Positions 27,161 to 37,458 are shown, numbered from the stretch's first letter. The stretch: 64,000 bases of DNA from an uncultured Opitutia bacterium (GCA_903872505.1 CAIQKV010000028.1:1-64000), one strand, 5' to 3'. The notes: generated by a model from the letters alone, not told the origin. Made by a program: numbers and translations.

Positions 27161-28024
27161 TCACCCCTTCACGCCCGTGGCGGCCACGCCCTCGACGAAG
27201 CGCCGCTGCACGATCACGAACAGCGCGATCACCGGCAGCACCATCACGGTGGCCAGCGTCATCACCAGGTGCCAGGGCACCTGGCCGGCGCTGCCGCCCG
27301 CGAGCTGGTCGGCACGGGCGATGAAGTAGAGCAGGCCCACGGGCAGCGTGTAGGTGGACTCGTCGTGGAGGTAGACGAGCGGGTTGAAAAGGTCGTTCCA
27401 GCTCCAGAGGAAGGTGAAGATGACCACCGTCAGCACGGCCGGCAGGCTCATCGGCACGACCAGCCGCCAGAGGATGGTCCACTCCGAGGCGCCGTCGAGG
27501 CGCGCGGCCTCGATGAAGCTCTTCGGGACCGTGCGGAAGAACTGCCGCAGGAGGAAGATCCCGAAGATGTTGCCGCCGAGCCAGGCGGGCACGACGAGCG
27601 GCAGATAGGTGTTCACCCAATGCAGCGCGGCGAAGGCCTTGAAGAGCGGGATCACCGTCACCTGCGCCGGCAGCATGAGGGTGGAGAGCAGCGCACCGAA
27701 CAGGAGCTCCTTGTGGCGGACGTCGTAGTAGGCGAACGCGTAGGCGGCGGGGCAGCAGGTGAGCACGGTGCCGGCGATGACCATCGCGGCGACGAAGGCC
27801 GAGTTGAGGAAGAAGCGGTAGTAGGCAAAGCCCTCCCAGACCGTGCGGTAGTTGTGCCACTGCGGCTGGCCGGGCAGCCAGGGCGCGGGGTTGCGGAGGA
27901 TTTCCGGGAAGGTCTTGAGGCTCGTGAGCAGCATCCACGCGAGCGGCAGCAGCATGACGCACGCGCCAAGCGCCAGCAGGAGCGCGACGAGGACGGAGAG
28001 GGAGCGCGGGCGGTGGTGGTCCAT
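27161..28024 (-). CDS. Carbohydrate ABC transporter permease (MalG type)
   Basis: PLAWMLLTSLKT... EAARLDGASEWTILWRLVVPMSLPA EAA loop. Confidence 0.93.
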   Translation of the reverse strand: MDHHRPRSLSVLVALLLALGACVMLLPLAWMLLTSLKTFPEILRNPAPWLPGQPQWHNYRTVWEGFAYYRFFLNSAFVAAMVIAGTVLTCCPAAYAFAYYDVRHKELLFGALLSTLMLPAQVTVIPLFKAFAALHWVNTYLPLVVPAWLGGNIFGIFLLRQFFRTVPKSFIEAARLDGASEWTILWRLVVPMSLPAVLTVVIFTFLWSWNDLFNPLVYLHDESTYTLPVGLLYFIARADQLAGGSAGQVPWHLVMTLATVMVLPVIALFVIVQRRFVEGVAATGVKG

Positions 28025-28033
28025 GGTTTCCGG

Positions 28034-28930
28034 TCAATCCCCGTAGTGCACCCAGCGGCGGCCGAGGCGGAAGTTGAGCCACGTCAGGAGCAGGATCACG
28101 GCGAAGAGGATCCACGCCATCGCGCTGGCCAGGCCCATGTGAAAATAGGTGAACGCCTGCTGGTAGAGGTTGAGGCCGTAGAAGAGCGTGGCGCGCGCCG
28201 GGCCGCCGGGGATCAGCCCCTGCGCCGCGCCGAAGGCATAGGCGAGGTCGAAGACCTTGAGCGCCCCGATGACACCCATGACGACGTTGAAGAACAGTAC
28301 CGGCGAGATCAGCGGCAGCGTGATGTGCCGGAAGCGCGCCCACGCGCCGGCGCCGTCGATGTGCGCCGCCTCGTAGAGTTCGCGCGGCACGGTCTGCAGG
28401 CCGCCGAGAAAGATCACCATCGGGTAGCCAAAGCCCCAGAGGCTGATGGCGATCAGCACGGGCAGCGCCCAGACGGGCGAGCTGGTCCACGCCGGGCCGG
28501 TGACGCCGCCCAGCGCCAGCAGGCGGTTGAGCAGCCCCCCGTCGGCCTGGAAAATGTAGACAAACACCGCGACGCTCGCCGCCTGCGGCAGGATGGACGG
28601 CAGGAAATACACGGCGCGCCAGAAGCCGCGGCCGCGCCCCGGCTGGTTGAGCAGCAGCGCCACGCCCAGGGCCGCGGCGACGGAGAGCGGCATCTGCACG
28701 GCGGTGAACACGAGCGTGACCTTCACCGACGGCCAGAAGGCGGGATCGGAGGTGAGCAGGTAGACGTAGTTGCGCAGCCCGATGAAGCGCGCCGGCGCGA
28801 CGACGTCGTATTGGCAGAAGCTCAGCCAGAGCGACTCGAGCATCGGCCAGAGGCTGAACAGCGCGAAGCCCGCCAGCGCCGGCCCGGCGAAGAGCCAGAA
28901 CCACAGGGTCTCGGGGCGGCGGGAGTTCAT
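28034..28930 (-). CDS. Sugar ABC transporter permease (MalF type)
   Basis: EAAHIDGAGAWARFRHITLPLISP EAA loop; TM pattern. Confidence 0.93.
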   Translation of the reverse strand: MNSRRPETLWFWLFAGPALAGFALFSLWPMLESLWLSFCQYDVVAPARFIGLRNYVYLLTSDPAFWPSVKVTLVFTAVQMPLSVAAALGVALLLNQPGRGRGFWRAVYFLPSILPQAASVAVFVYIFQADGGLLNRLLALGGVTGPAWTSSPVWALPVLIAISLWGFGYPMVIFLGGLQTVPRELYEAAHIDGAGAWARFRHITLPLISPVLFFNVVMGVIGALKVFDLAYAFGAAQGLIPGGPARATLFYGLNLYQQAFTYFHMGLASAMAWILFAVILLLTWLNFRLGRRWVHYGD

Positions 28931-30231
28931 GGGGCGGGCGGGGCGAAGGTGGCGAGGTACGCGTTGACGGCGCCGGCAGCGCGCCGGCCGGTCTCCTCGG
29001 GGCTGAGTTCGCCGAGGATCATCCGGTCCACCTCGGGCTGCACGACCTGCAGCATGATCTCGATGAAATTCGGGTGGCGCGGGATGGGCAGCGAATAGCG
29101 CAGCTGGCCATAAACCGCCGCCAGGTTCTGCGGGTGCGACCGGCCGCGGGGATCGCGCATCTCGGCCTCCGCAATCGAGCGGCGCACGGCCACGCCCCCG
29201 CGGGCGACGACGTGCCGGATGACCTCGGGCCGCGTCATGAACTTCATCAGCGCCCAGGTGGCCTCCGGGTGCCGGCAGGTGCGACTGAGGGAGTAGCCGG
29301 CGATGGCGACCTCGCCGCCGGTGCGTGAGTGCGGCCCGGCGGGCAGGAGCTGCACGTCCCAGTCAAGGTCCGGCACCTGGTTGTAGTTGAGCCAGAAATT
29401 CACGTGGCCGACCACGAGCATGGCGACGCGGCCGTTGACGAAGCCGTTCAGCGGCTCGTGGCCGCCCGGCGCGCTGATGTGGTACTTGCTCGATTTTTCG
29501 AGGTAGAAGCGAAGCCCGGTGATCGCCTCCGGCGAATCGAGCACGCAGCGGCGGCCGTCGGGCGAAAACACCGTGCCGCCGGCCTGCCGGATGTACGTCA
29601 GCCACTCGCCCCACCAGCCCTCCATGCGCGAGCACCCCCACACGCCGGGGTCGCCGGCCGTGGCGGGGCGCGTGAGTTTTTGCCCGGCGCGCACCAGGTC
29701 GTCCCAGGTCCACTCCGGCGACGGCTCGGCCAGGCCGGCGGCGCGGAACAGCCGCCGGTTGTAGTAGAGCAGCGAGATGTTCACCGCCTCGGGCACGACG
29801 TAGTAGCGGCCCGCGTGCTGCATCGCCGCGCGAATCTCGGGAAAATAGTCGTCCAGCCCGATCTCCCCGGCGTCGCGCTTCACGAGCGGCGAGAGGTCGG
29901 CCATGAAGGGCATCAAATAACTCAGCCACACGTCGCCGGAGTAGAACATGTCGGGCGTCTGCCCCGCCGCGGCGAGCGTCTTGAACTTCATGTGATACTC
30001 GCTCTGCGGCACCCAGATGATGCGCACGGTGATGTCCGGGTGCTGCCGCTCAAACTCGGCGATCTGCTGCTCGTAGAGGTCGCGCAACGGCGAAATAAAG
30101 ACGATCCACGTGATGACCTTGCGGCCTTCCTCCGCGGCCGGCGCGCGGCTGCGTCCCGCCCACCAAAAGCCCGCCGCCGCCAGGAGACCGATGACCAGCC
30201 AGAGCAGGAGTTCGCGGTGACGGGTGAGCAT
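28927..30231 (-). CDS. Extracellular solute-binding protein of sugar ABC transporter
   Basis: N-terminal hydrophobic signal, ITVRIIWVPQSEYHMKFKTLAAAGQTPDMFYSG; ATGA overlap with permease gene. Confidence 0.9.
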   Translation of the reverse strand: MLTRHRELLLWLVIGLLAAAGFWWAGRSRAPAAEEGRKVITWIVFISPLRDLYEQQIAEFERQHPDITVRIIWVPQSEYHMKFKTLAAAGQTPDMFYSGDVWLSYLMPFMADLSPLVKRDAGEIGLDDYFPEIRAAMQHAGRYYVVPEAVNISLLYYNRRLFRAAGLAEPSPEWTWDDLVRAGQKLTRPATAGDPGVWGCSRMEGWWGEWLTYIRQAGGTVFSPDGRRCVLDSPEAITGLRFYLEKSSKYHISAPGGHEPLNGFVNGRVAMLVVGHVNFWLNYNQVPDLDWDVQLLPAGPHSRTGGEVAIAGYSLSRTCRHPEATWALMKFMTRPEVIRHVVARGGVAVRRSIAEAEMRDPRGRSHPQNLAAVYGQLRYSLPIPRHPNFIEIMLQVVQPEVDRMILGELSPEETGRRAAGAVNAYLATFAPPAP

Positions 30232-30376
30232 GAAAGGTGACGCCGGGCGCCGGCCGGCAGTCGGGGTTGATGCGGGTCCGGAAGCGAAGTTTCCGCCGGG
30301 TGGCGGACGCTCGCATTCCGTCAGCCAGCATCCGCAGGAATGCGAACCCCGGCAAGCCAGCATTGCCCCGCCGGGC

Positions 30377-30505
30377 GTGGCATGGGTCTCCTGACCCATG
30401 ATCCAAAAGGTCAATGGTGCACCGGCGTCCTCGCCTGCTTCCCAAACCTTGCCGGCGAGGACGCCTGCGCTACCCCAGCATCACGGGTCAGGAGACCCGT
30501 GCCAC
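30377..30505. repeat. Compound nested inverted repeat (GTGGCAYGGGTCTCCTGACCCRTGAT outer arms, GGCGTCCTCGCC/GGCGAGGACGCC inner arms)
   Basis: Outer arms 30377-30402 and 30480-30505; inner arms 30424-30435 and 30454-30465. Confidence 0.85.
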
Positions 30506-30513
30506 CGCCGTCG

Positions 30514-31848
30514 TCACTGCATCAGGCCCGAGCGGCGCGCCGGCGTGACCGCGCCCGCTTGCGCGCGCACCAGCTCGCGGCGGAGCCAGTCCAGCGCGGC
30601 GTTCACCGCGCGCACCTTCACGGTCGCGCGCGGACCAGGGTAGTTGAGTTTCTTCGACCACACCCCCTGCGGCGCATGGAGCGCGATGAAGATCGTGCCC
30701 ACGGGATTGCCGCCGGGCCCCCCGGCGGCGCTCGCCCCGGCGAAACCCGTCACGGCCAGCGCGTAGTCCGCGCCCAGCGTCTCCGCCGCGCCGGTCGCCA
30801 TCGCGACCGCGGCCTCGGCGCTGACCGCGCCGTGCTGCAGCAGCAGGCACTCCGGCACGTCGAGCAGCTGCATCTTGGCGTCGTTGGAGCAGCAGACGAC
30901 GCCGCCGGCGAAAAACTTGCACGCCCCGCAGGCCTCGGTGAACGCATTGGCCAGCAGGCCGCCCGTCGCGGTCTCGACCACGGCCAGTTTCTTGTCCTGC
31001 GCCCGGAGCAGGTCGGCGCAGATCTTGGCCAGCGAATCGTGGCCGTAGCCCATGAAGTCCTCGCCGAGCAGTTGCGCGCACTCGGCGGCGATGGCCTCCA
31101 GCTGCGCCGTGGAAAGTTTGCCGCCGGGCGAGCTCACCCGGCAGTCCACCTGCGCCTGGTGCGCACAGAACGCCACGCTGAGCGCGTCGCCGTAGCGGTC
31201 GAACACCGGCTGCAGTCGCGTCTCCAGCGCGGATTCGCCGACGCCGGCGGTGCGCAGCTGGACGTAGGCCTCGCGGTCGAGCACCAGGCCGAGCTTCGCC
31301 AGCCGCGGGAGCACCTGCTCGATGAACATCGGCTGCAGCTCGTTCGGCGGGCCGGGCAGCATGCACAGCACCTTGCCGTCCTGCTCGACCCAGAGCCCCG
31401 GCGCGGTGCCATGGGCGTTGGGCAGCACCTCGCCGCGCTCAAACTTGTACGCCTGCTTGAGATTGTTCGGCGTCATCTTGCGGCCGAAGGCCGCAAACCG
31501 CGCGAGCATGGCCTGCTCGATCGCGGGGTCGAAAACCAGCTTTTGGCCCAGCACCCCGGCGAGGACCTCGCGGGTCCGGTCATCGCAGGTCGGCCCGAGG
31601 CCGCCCGTGGTGATGACGACGTCGGCCTTGGCCCAGCTCTCGCGAAACTGGCGGGCGATGGCCTCGGCCTCGTCGGTGATGGTGACGTTCCGCTCCAGCA
31701 GGACCCCGCGGCGCCCGAGTTGCGCGCCGATGAAGGTCAGGTGGCCGTTGGGGGTCAGCCCCAGCAGCAGCTCATCCCCGAGCGTAAGTAGTTCATAACG
31801 CTTGGGAACGGCGGGTGTGGGCGGGAGCTGGGAACCGGGTGAAACCAT
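30514..31848 (-). CDS. cinA: CinA family protein (competence/damage-inducible; nicotinamide mononucleotide deamidase)
   Basis: LTLGDELLLGLTPNGHLTFIGAQLGRRG, TTGGLGPTCDDRT, LPGPPNELQPMF, C-terminal ETATGGLLANAFTE. Confidence 0.93.
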   Translation of the reverse strand: MVSPGSQLPPTPAVPKRYELLTLGDELLLGLTPNGHLTFIGAQLGRRGVLLERNVTITDEAEAIARQFRESWAKADVVITTGGLGPTCDDRTREVLAGVLGQKLVFDPAIEQAMLARFAAFGRKMTPNNLKQAYKFERGEVLPNAHGTAPGLWVEQDGKVLCMLPGPPNELQPMFIEQVLPRLAKLGLVLDREAYVQLRTAGVGESALETRLQPVFDRYGDALSVAFCAHQAQVDCRVSSPGGKLSTAQLEAIAAECAQLLGEDFMGYGHDSLAKICADLLRAQDKKLAVVETATGGLLANAFTEACGACKFFAGGVVCCSNDAKMQLLDVPECLLLQHGAVSAEAAVAMATGAAETLGADYALAVTGFAGASAAGGPGGNPVGTIFIALHAPQGVWSKKLNYPGPRATVKVRAVNAALDWLRRELVRAQAGAVTPARRSGLMQ

Positions 31849-31885
31849 ACTTGCGAGTCGGTGAACTTAGGCGGAATTTGGCAAA

Positions 31886-33403
31886 ATGCCAGCTGAGGGT
31901 TCGCCCAATCTGAAGGAAAAGGTCCGCCGCCTGCCGGACAAGCCGGGCGTGTACCTGATGAAGGACCGGCTGGGCCGCATCATCTACGTCGGCAAGGCCA
32001 AGAGCCTGAAAAAACGCGTCTCCTCGTACTTCCAGCGCGGCCGGGCGCGCACCCTCTCCCAGCCCAAGATCCGCGCGCTCATCGGGATGATCGCCGACCT
32101 CGACACCATCGAGGTGAAGTCGGAGCCCGAGGCGCTGCTGCTCGAGGGCAAGCTCATCAAGCAGTGGCGTCCGCGCTACAACACCGACTTCACCGACGAC
32201 AAACGCTTCCTGCTCGTCCGCGTGGACCCCGGCGAGGAACTGCCGCGCTTCCGGCTCACGCGGATCAAGAAGGACGACCGCTCGCGCTACTTCGGGCCGT
32301 TCGCCCACAGCGGCCTGCTGCGCCAGACGCTCGCGCAGATGCGCCGCCAGTTCGGCATCCTGCTCGGCGACGGCACACCCCGGCAGCTCCCCAGCGGCCA
32401 CTGGCAGCTCTACGACGACGTGCGGCAGGAACTCTACGGCGCCGGCACGATCGTCACCGCCGCCGACTACCGCCGCCGCGTGGACGAGGCCTGCGCCTTC
32501 CTCGAGGGCAAGTCCCGGGAGTGGCTCGCGGCACTGCGGGCGGAGATGGCCACGGCCGCCGCGCGGCAGGATTTCGAGAAGGCGGCGGAGCTGCGCGACG
32601 TCGTGTTCGCCCTCGAGAAGACCCTGGCGAAGACACGCCACTTCGCGCGGACCGATCCCACCCGCCCGTCCGGCGACCGCGACGCGCTGCGCGAGCTCGG
32701 CGAGGCGCTCGGGTTGGCCGGCCCGCCGCGCACGATGGAGTGCTTCGACATTTCCCACATCTCAGGCACGTTCGTCGTCGCCTCGATGGTGCACTTCGCC
32801 GATGGCCGGCCCGACAAGGACGAGTACCGCCGCTTCGCGATCAAGAGCTTCATCGGCAACGACGATTTCCGCGCGATGGAGGAGGTGGTCGGCCGCCGCT
32901 ACCGCCGGCTCGCGAAAGAGGGCAAGCCCTTCCCCGACCTCGTCGTCATCGACGGCGGCCGCGGCCAGATCGGCGCGGCGCTGAAGGCGTTCGTGGGCCT
33001 CGATGTGATGCCGCCGCCGATCATCGGCCTCGCGAAAAAGCAGGAGACGGTGGTGTTTCCCGACGGGCGGACGCCGCTCAACCTGCCGTTGAGCCACCCC
33101 GCGCTCAACCTCCTCCAGCGCCTGCGCGACGAGGCGCACCGTTTCGCCAACACCTACAACGCCGACCTCCGGTCCCGCAAAATCCGCGAGAGCGTGCTCG
33201 ACGACTTTCCCGGCCTCGGGCCGGTGCGGCGGGCGGCGCTGCTGGCGCACTTCGGGTCCATCGGCCGACTGCACGCCGCCACCACCCCGGAACTCGCCGA
33301 GGTCGCGGGCGTCGGGCCGACGCTCGCCGCGGGGTTGCACGCCTTTCTCCACCGGCCGGCTCCCGCGGCGGCACCTCCTCCATCCGATGCGGTCAACCCA
33401 TGA
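31886..33403 (+). CDS. uvrC: Excinuclease ABC subunit C
   Basis: LPDKPGVYLMKDRLGRIIYVGKAKSLKKRVSSYF GIY-YIG; MECFDISHISGT; VIDGGRGQ; HhH C-terminus. Confidence 0.95.
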   Translation: MPAEGSPNLKEKVRRLPDKPGVYLMKDRLGRIIYVGKAKSLKKRVSSYFQRGRARTLSQPKIRALIGMIADLDTIEVKSEPEALLLEGKLIKQWRPRYNTDFTDDKRFLLVRVDPGEELPRFRLTRIKKDDRSRYFGPFAHSGLLRQTLAQMRRQFGILLGDGTPRQLPSGHWQLYDDVRQELYGAGTIVTAADYRRRVDEACAFLEGKSREWLAALRAEMATAAARQDFEKAAELRDVVFALEKTLAKTRHFARTDPTRPSGDRDALRELGEALGLAGPPRTMECFDISHISGTFVVASMVHFADGRPDKDEYRRFAIKSFIGNDDFRAMEEVVGRRYRRLAKEGKPFPDLVVIDGGRGQIGAALKAFVGLDVMPPPIIGLAKKQETVVFPDGRTPLNLPLSHPALNLLQRLRDEAHRFANTYNADLRSRKIRESVLDDFPGLGPVRRAALLAHFGSIGRLHAATTPELAEVAGVGPTLAAGLHAFLHRPAPAAAPPPSDAVNP

Positions 33404-33495
33404 TTCGCTCGCTTGCGGGCCCCCGGCACCGCTACACTTCCAGTCCGCCTCCCGCCTTTCTTCCTTGGGCTTCGGTTCAGCCCGCCTCGTGCCTC

Positions 33496-35004
33496 ATGAA
33501 AATCCTCCGCCTGCTCCTTGCCTGGTTCAGCCTCGGCGCCCTCAGCCGGGCCGACGTGACCCTGGCGCCGCTGTTTCAGGATCATGCCGTGCTGCAGCGC
33601 GACAAGCCGCTGCCGGTCTGGGGCCGCGCCGCGCCCGGCGAGCACGTGAGCGTGGCGTTTCATGACCAGCGGGTCGGCACCACCGCCGGGGCCGACGGGC
33701 GCTGGATCGTTTACCTCGGCGCCGCGGCGGCCTCGGCCGAGCCCGCCGAGCTGGTCGTGACCGGCACCAACACCCTCACGGTCCGCGACGTGCTCGTGGG
33801 CGAGGTGTGGCTGGCCTCCGGGCAGTCCAACATGGAGTGGCCCGTGGCCAAGGCCGCCGCCGGCGAAAAGGAGATCGCCGCCGCAAAGTTTCCCCTGCTC
33901 CGCCTCTTCACCGCCCAGCATCAGGTCGCAAGCCAGCCGGCCGACACCGTGCCCGGCGCCTGGCAGGCCTGCACCCCCGAGTCGGTGAAAAATTTCAGCG
34001 CCGTGGGCTATTTTTTCGCCCGCGACCTGCAGCGCAAGCTCGGTGTGCCCGTGGGTCTCATCAGCAGCCCGTGGGGCGGCACCGCGGTCGAGGCCTGGAT
34101 GGGCGACGCCGCGCTGCGGGGCACCGCGGCGTTCCCGGCGGTTGACGCGCGCTGGCAGCAGAGCCGGGCGGAATTTCCCCGGCGCCTGATCGACTTCCCG
34201 CTCGAGCAGGCGGCCTGGAAGAAGGCCGACGAGCACGCCAAGGCCACGCACACCAAGAACCCTCTGCCGTGGCCGCGCGTCCCGGTCGGTCCGGGCACGC
34301 CCTACGAGCCCAGCGGGCTGTTCAACGGCATGATCGCACCCCTGCAGCCCTACGCCCTGCGCGGCGTCATCTGGTACCAGGGGGAGTCCAACTGGCCGCG
34401 CCCGGAGGAGTATGCGGAATTGTTTCCCGCCATGATCCGCGCCTGGCGCGCCGGCTGGGGCGAGGGCGACTTCCCGTTTTATTTTGTGCAGCTCGCCAAT
34501 TACATCGAGCCCAGCGATCTCACCAACCGCGGCTGGGCGCGGCTGCGCGAGGCCCAGACGCGCGCCCTCGCGCTGCCGGCGACCGGCATGGCGGTCGCGA
34601 TCGACCTCGGCGACCCGCACGGCATCCATCCCCCCAACAAGCAGGAGGTCGCACGGCGGCTCGCCCTCCTCGCGAAGGCCCAGGTCTACGCCATTCCCGG
34701 GGACTTCAGCGGGCCGGTGTTCGCCTTCAAGACCACCGAGGGTTCGGCCCTGCGCGTGCGCTTCGATCAGGCCGGCACCGGCCTGATTGCGGGCAACCGC
34801 CCCGTGCAGTCGCTCGAAATCGCCGGTGCGGACCGCAAGTTCTACCCGGCCACGGGAAAGATCCAGCTCAACACCCTGCTCGTCTCCGCCCGCGAGGTGA
34901 AGGAGCCGGTGGCCGTGCGTTACGCCTGGACCAATTCGCCCGAGGCCAACCTCTACAACGGCGCCGGCCTTCCCGCCGCGCCCTTCCGCTCGGACGATTG
35001 GTGA
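33496..35004 (+). CDS. Sialate O-acetylesterase-like carbohydrate esterase
   Basis: FQDHAVLQRDKPLPVWG, WLASGQSNMEWPV, GVIWYQGESN. Confidence 0.92.
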   Translation: MKILRLLLAWFSLGALSRADVTLAPLFQDHAVLQRDKPLPVWGRAAPGEHVSVAFHDQRVGTTAGADGRWIVYLGAAAASAEPAELVVTGTNTLTVRDVLVGEVWLASGQSNMEWPVAKAAAGEKEIAAAKFPLLRLFTAQHQVASQPADTVPGAWQACTPESVKNFSAVGYFFARDLQRKLGVPVGLISSPWGGTAVEAWMGDAALRGTAAFPAVDARWQQSRAEFPRRLIDFPLEQAAWKKADEHAKATHTKNPLPWPRVPVGPGTPYEPSGLFNGMIAPLQPYALRGVIWYQGESNWPRPEEYAELFPAMIRAWRAGWGEGDFPFYFVQLANYIEPSDLTNRGWARLREAQTRALALPATGMAVAIDLGDPHGIHPPNKQEVARRLALLAKAQVYAIPGDFSGPVFAFKTTEGSALRVRFDQAGTGLIAGNRPVQSLEIAGADRKFYPATGKIQLNTLLVSAREVKEPVAVRYAWTNSPEANLYNGAGLPAAPFRSDDW

Positions 35005-35074
35005 TGCGGTCGCGCGGAATCCTCCCTAAGATTTCCGCCCCGGGAACGTCATTCCCCCTGAACCCTCCCCTCCC

Positions 35075-36760
35075 ATGAAACGTCTCCTCGCCTCCCTCGG
35101 CGCGCTTGTGGCCGCCGCCTTTGTCTCGGGCGCACCCGCGCCGGTCGAATCCACCATCACCGCCGTCACGGTCTACACGGACCGCGCCGTCGTCACCCGC
35201 ACCGCCGGCGTCGAGCTGGCCGGCGGGATCACCGAACTCGTCTTCGCCAACCTGCCCCAGGCCCTCAACGAGCAGTCGCTCCAGGTCAGCGGCAAGGGCA
35301 CGGCCGGGGCCACCATCCTCGATGTCGCCAGCAAGCAGACCTACATCGACTTCACGCCTAACGCCCGCGTGAAGGAGCTCGAGGATGTCCTCCGCGGGCT
35401 GCAGAAGCAGTCGCGCGGCCTCGACGACCGCGCCGGCATCCTCCAGGCCCAGACCGTCATTCTCGACCGGATGGAGGCCGCGCTTTTCGCCCCGCCGGCC
35501 AAGGACGTGCCGCGGCCCGACCTGACCCAGTTTACGAATTCGCTCACCTACCTGTCCGAACAGAAGACCCGGATCGTCGCCGAGCGCGCCACGCTCGATG
35601 AGCAGCACGAGGACCTGCAGAACAAGGTGACCGCCACGCAAAACCAGCTCAACGAGCTGCGCGGCGCCGGCGGCCGCGGCTACAAGACCGTGACCGTGCG
35701 CGTGTCCGCCGCGCAGCCCGGCAGCCTCACCGTCGCCCTCTCCTACACCGTGCCCGGCGCCAGCTGGGCGCCCAGCTACGACGCCCGCGTGCTCAGCGTC
35801 GAGCGCGCGGTGGCGCTCGGCTATTTCGGCGTCGTCCGCCAGAGCACCGGCGAGGACTGGAAGGACGTCGCCCTCACCCTCTCGACCGCGCGCCCCGGCT
35901 TCGGCGGCGCCGCGCCTGTACTCACCGCGTGGAACCTCGATGTATTCGTATTTAGTCCGCGAGAACCGTGGTCGGCTTCCAACGAGGCTCCTCGGCGTGA
36001 TGGCGCGATGTTTAAGGTCGCGGGCGCAGCCGGCGGCCAGGTGAACATGCAGTCGCTCACCAGTAACGCGCCCGCCGTGGAAGCGCTCGATCTGAAGAAG
36101 GAGAAGGACGCCGAGCTCGCCGCCGCCACGATCGAGGCCGGCGCGACCAGCGCCTCCTTCAAGATCGCCACCACCGCCAGCGTGCCGAGCGACAACACGC
36201 CGCAGAAGGTGCCGATCACCAGCATCAGGCTGGGCGCCAATCCCGAGTACCTCACCGTGCCGAAGCGCCTCGCGACCGCCTTCCTCACCGCCAAGGTATT
36301 CAACACCTCCGAGTTCCCACTGCTCAGCGGCGCGATGAACGTGTTCCTCGACGGCACCTTCGTCGCCACCAGCGGCCTGCGCACCGTCATGCCCGGCGAG
36401 AAGTTCGACCTCGCACTCGGCGCCGACGAGGGCATCAGCGTGAAATACAAGCGCGTGCAGAAGTTCACCGAGGACACCGGCCTGACCAACTCCGGCAAGC
36501 GCATCACCTACGAGTACCTGATCACGGTCCAGAACAACAAGCGGACCGCCGAGCGCGTGATCGTGGCCGACCAGGTGCCGCTCTCGCGCAACGAGAAGAT
36601 CACCGTCAAGCTGCTCTCGCCCGACGCGAAGGAAGTGAAGCCCACCGACGAGGGCACGCTCAAGTGGACGCTCGAGCTCAAGCCTGCCGAGAAACGCGAG
36701 CTGACCGTGAAGTTCACCGTCGAGTTCGCCAATGACGTGAACGTAGCCGGGCTGGAATAA
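35075..36760 (+). CDS. Mucoidy inhibitor MuiA-like (DUF4139) protein
   Basis: ITAVTVYTDRAVVTRTAGVEL..., GASWAPSYDARV, VRQSTGEDWKDVALTLSTARP. Confidence 0.87.
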   Translation: MKRLLASLGALVAAAFVSGAPAPVESTITAVTVYTDRAVVTRTAGVELAGGITELVFANLPQALNEQSLQVSGKGTAGATILDVASKQTYIDFTPNARVKELEDVLRGLQKQSRGLDDRAGILQAQTVILDRMEAALFAPPAKDVPRPDLTQFTNSLTYLSEQKTRIVAERATLDEQHEDLQNKVTATQNQLNELRGAGGRGYKTVTVRVSAAQPGSLTVALSYTVPGASWAPSYDARVLSVERAVALGYFGVVRQSTGEDWKDVALTLSTARPGFGGAAPVLTAWNLDVFVFSPREPWSASNEAPRRDGAMFKVAGAAGGQVNMQSLTSNAPAVEALDLKKEKDAELAAATIEAGATSASFKIATTASVPSDNTPQKVPITSIRLGANPEYLTVPKRLATAFLTAKVFNTSEFPLLSGAMNVFLDGTFVATSGLRTVMPGEKFDLALGADEGISVKYKRVQKFTEDTGLTNSGKRITYEYLITVQNNKRTAERVIVADQVPLSRNEKITVKLLSPDAKEVKPTDEGTLKWTLELKPAEKRELTVKFTVEFANDVNVAGLE

Positions 36761-36798
36761 ACCCCGGCCACGCCGCCGTCACCGCCCGAGGCCCCTCC

Positions 36799-36827
36799 GG
36801 CTTTGTAACCTAATAGGTTACAAAGCC
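36799..36827. repeat. Perfect 13-bp palindrome GGCTTTGTAACCT-AAT-AGGTTACAAAGCC (operator or terminator)
   Basis: Direct read of sequence. Confidence 0.8.
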
Positions 36828-36893
36828 GCGGGCGTTGACGAATCGCCGCACCCGGCTTGCGCTTTGGCCCGGGGACCGCTTTCTTGTCGCGCC

Positions 36894-37409
36894 ATGAAAC
36901 TCCGCCACCTCCTCGTGCTCTCCTCCTTCCTCGCCATGTTCTCCTTCGCCCGCGCCGAGCCCCTCAAAGTCGGCGACGCCGCCCCCGCCGTCACCGCCAC
37001 CACCGAAACCGGCGCCACGCTCGTCTTCGCCGACGTCTACGCCCGGCAGACCTACACGCTCGTCTACTTCTACCCGAAGGCCGACACTTCCGGCTGCACC
37101 GCCCAGGGCTGCTCCCTGCGCGACGGCTACGAGGCGCTCACCGCGAAGGGTGTGGCAGTCATCGGCGTGAGCCACGACGACGTCGCCGCCCAGAAAGCCT
37201 TCAAGGATAAGTATCGCTTCCCCTTCACCCTGATCGCCGACACGGACGGCAAGGTGATAGCGGCCTTCGGCGTCCCCACCTACCCGGTCGTCGGGTTCGC
37301 CCATCGCCAGGCCTACCTGATCAAGGGCGGCAAGATCATCTACGCCGACTACAACGGCACGACCGACAAGCAGGCCGAGGCCATCCTGAAGGTCCTCGCG
37401 GAGCAGTAA
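36894..37409 (+). CDS. Peroxiredoxin (Bcp/AhpC-TSA family), exported
   Basis: Signal peptide; YFYPKADTSGCTAQGCSLRDGYEAL. Confidence 0.93.
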   Translation: MKLRHLLVLSSFLAMFSFARAEPLKVGDAAPAVTATTETGATLVFADVYARQTYTLVYFYPKADTSGCTAQGCSLRDGYEALTAKGVAVIGVSHDDVAAQKAFKDKYRFPFTLIADTDGKVIAAFGVPTYPVVGFAHRQAYLIKGGKIIYADYNGTTDKQAEAILKVLAEQ

Positions 37410-37430
37410 ACGCGAAGCGCGTCCAATGTA

Positions 37431-37458
37431 GGGCGGGGTCTCCGACCCCGCCTTTTTT
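37431..37458 (+). terminator. Intrinsic terminator GGGCGGGGTCTCCGACCCCGCCTTTTTT
   Basis: GC-rich stem followed by T6. Confidence 0.85.
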
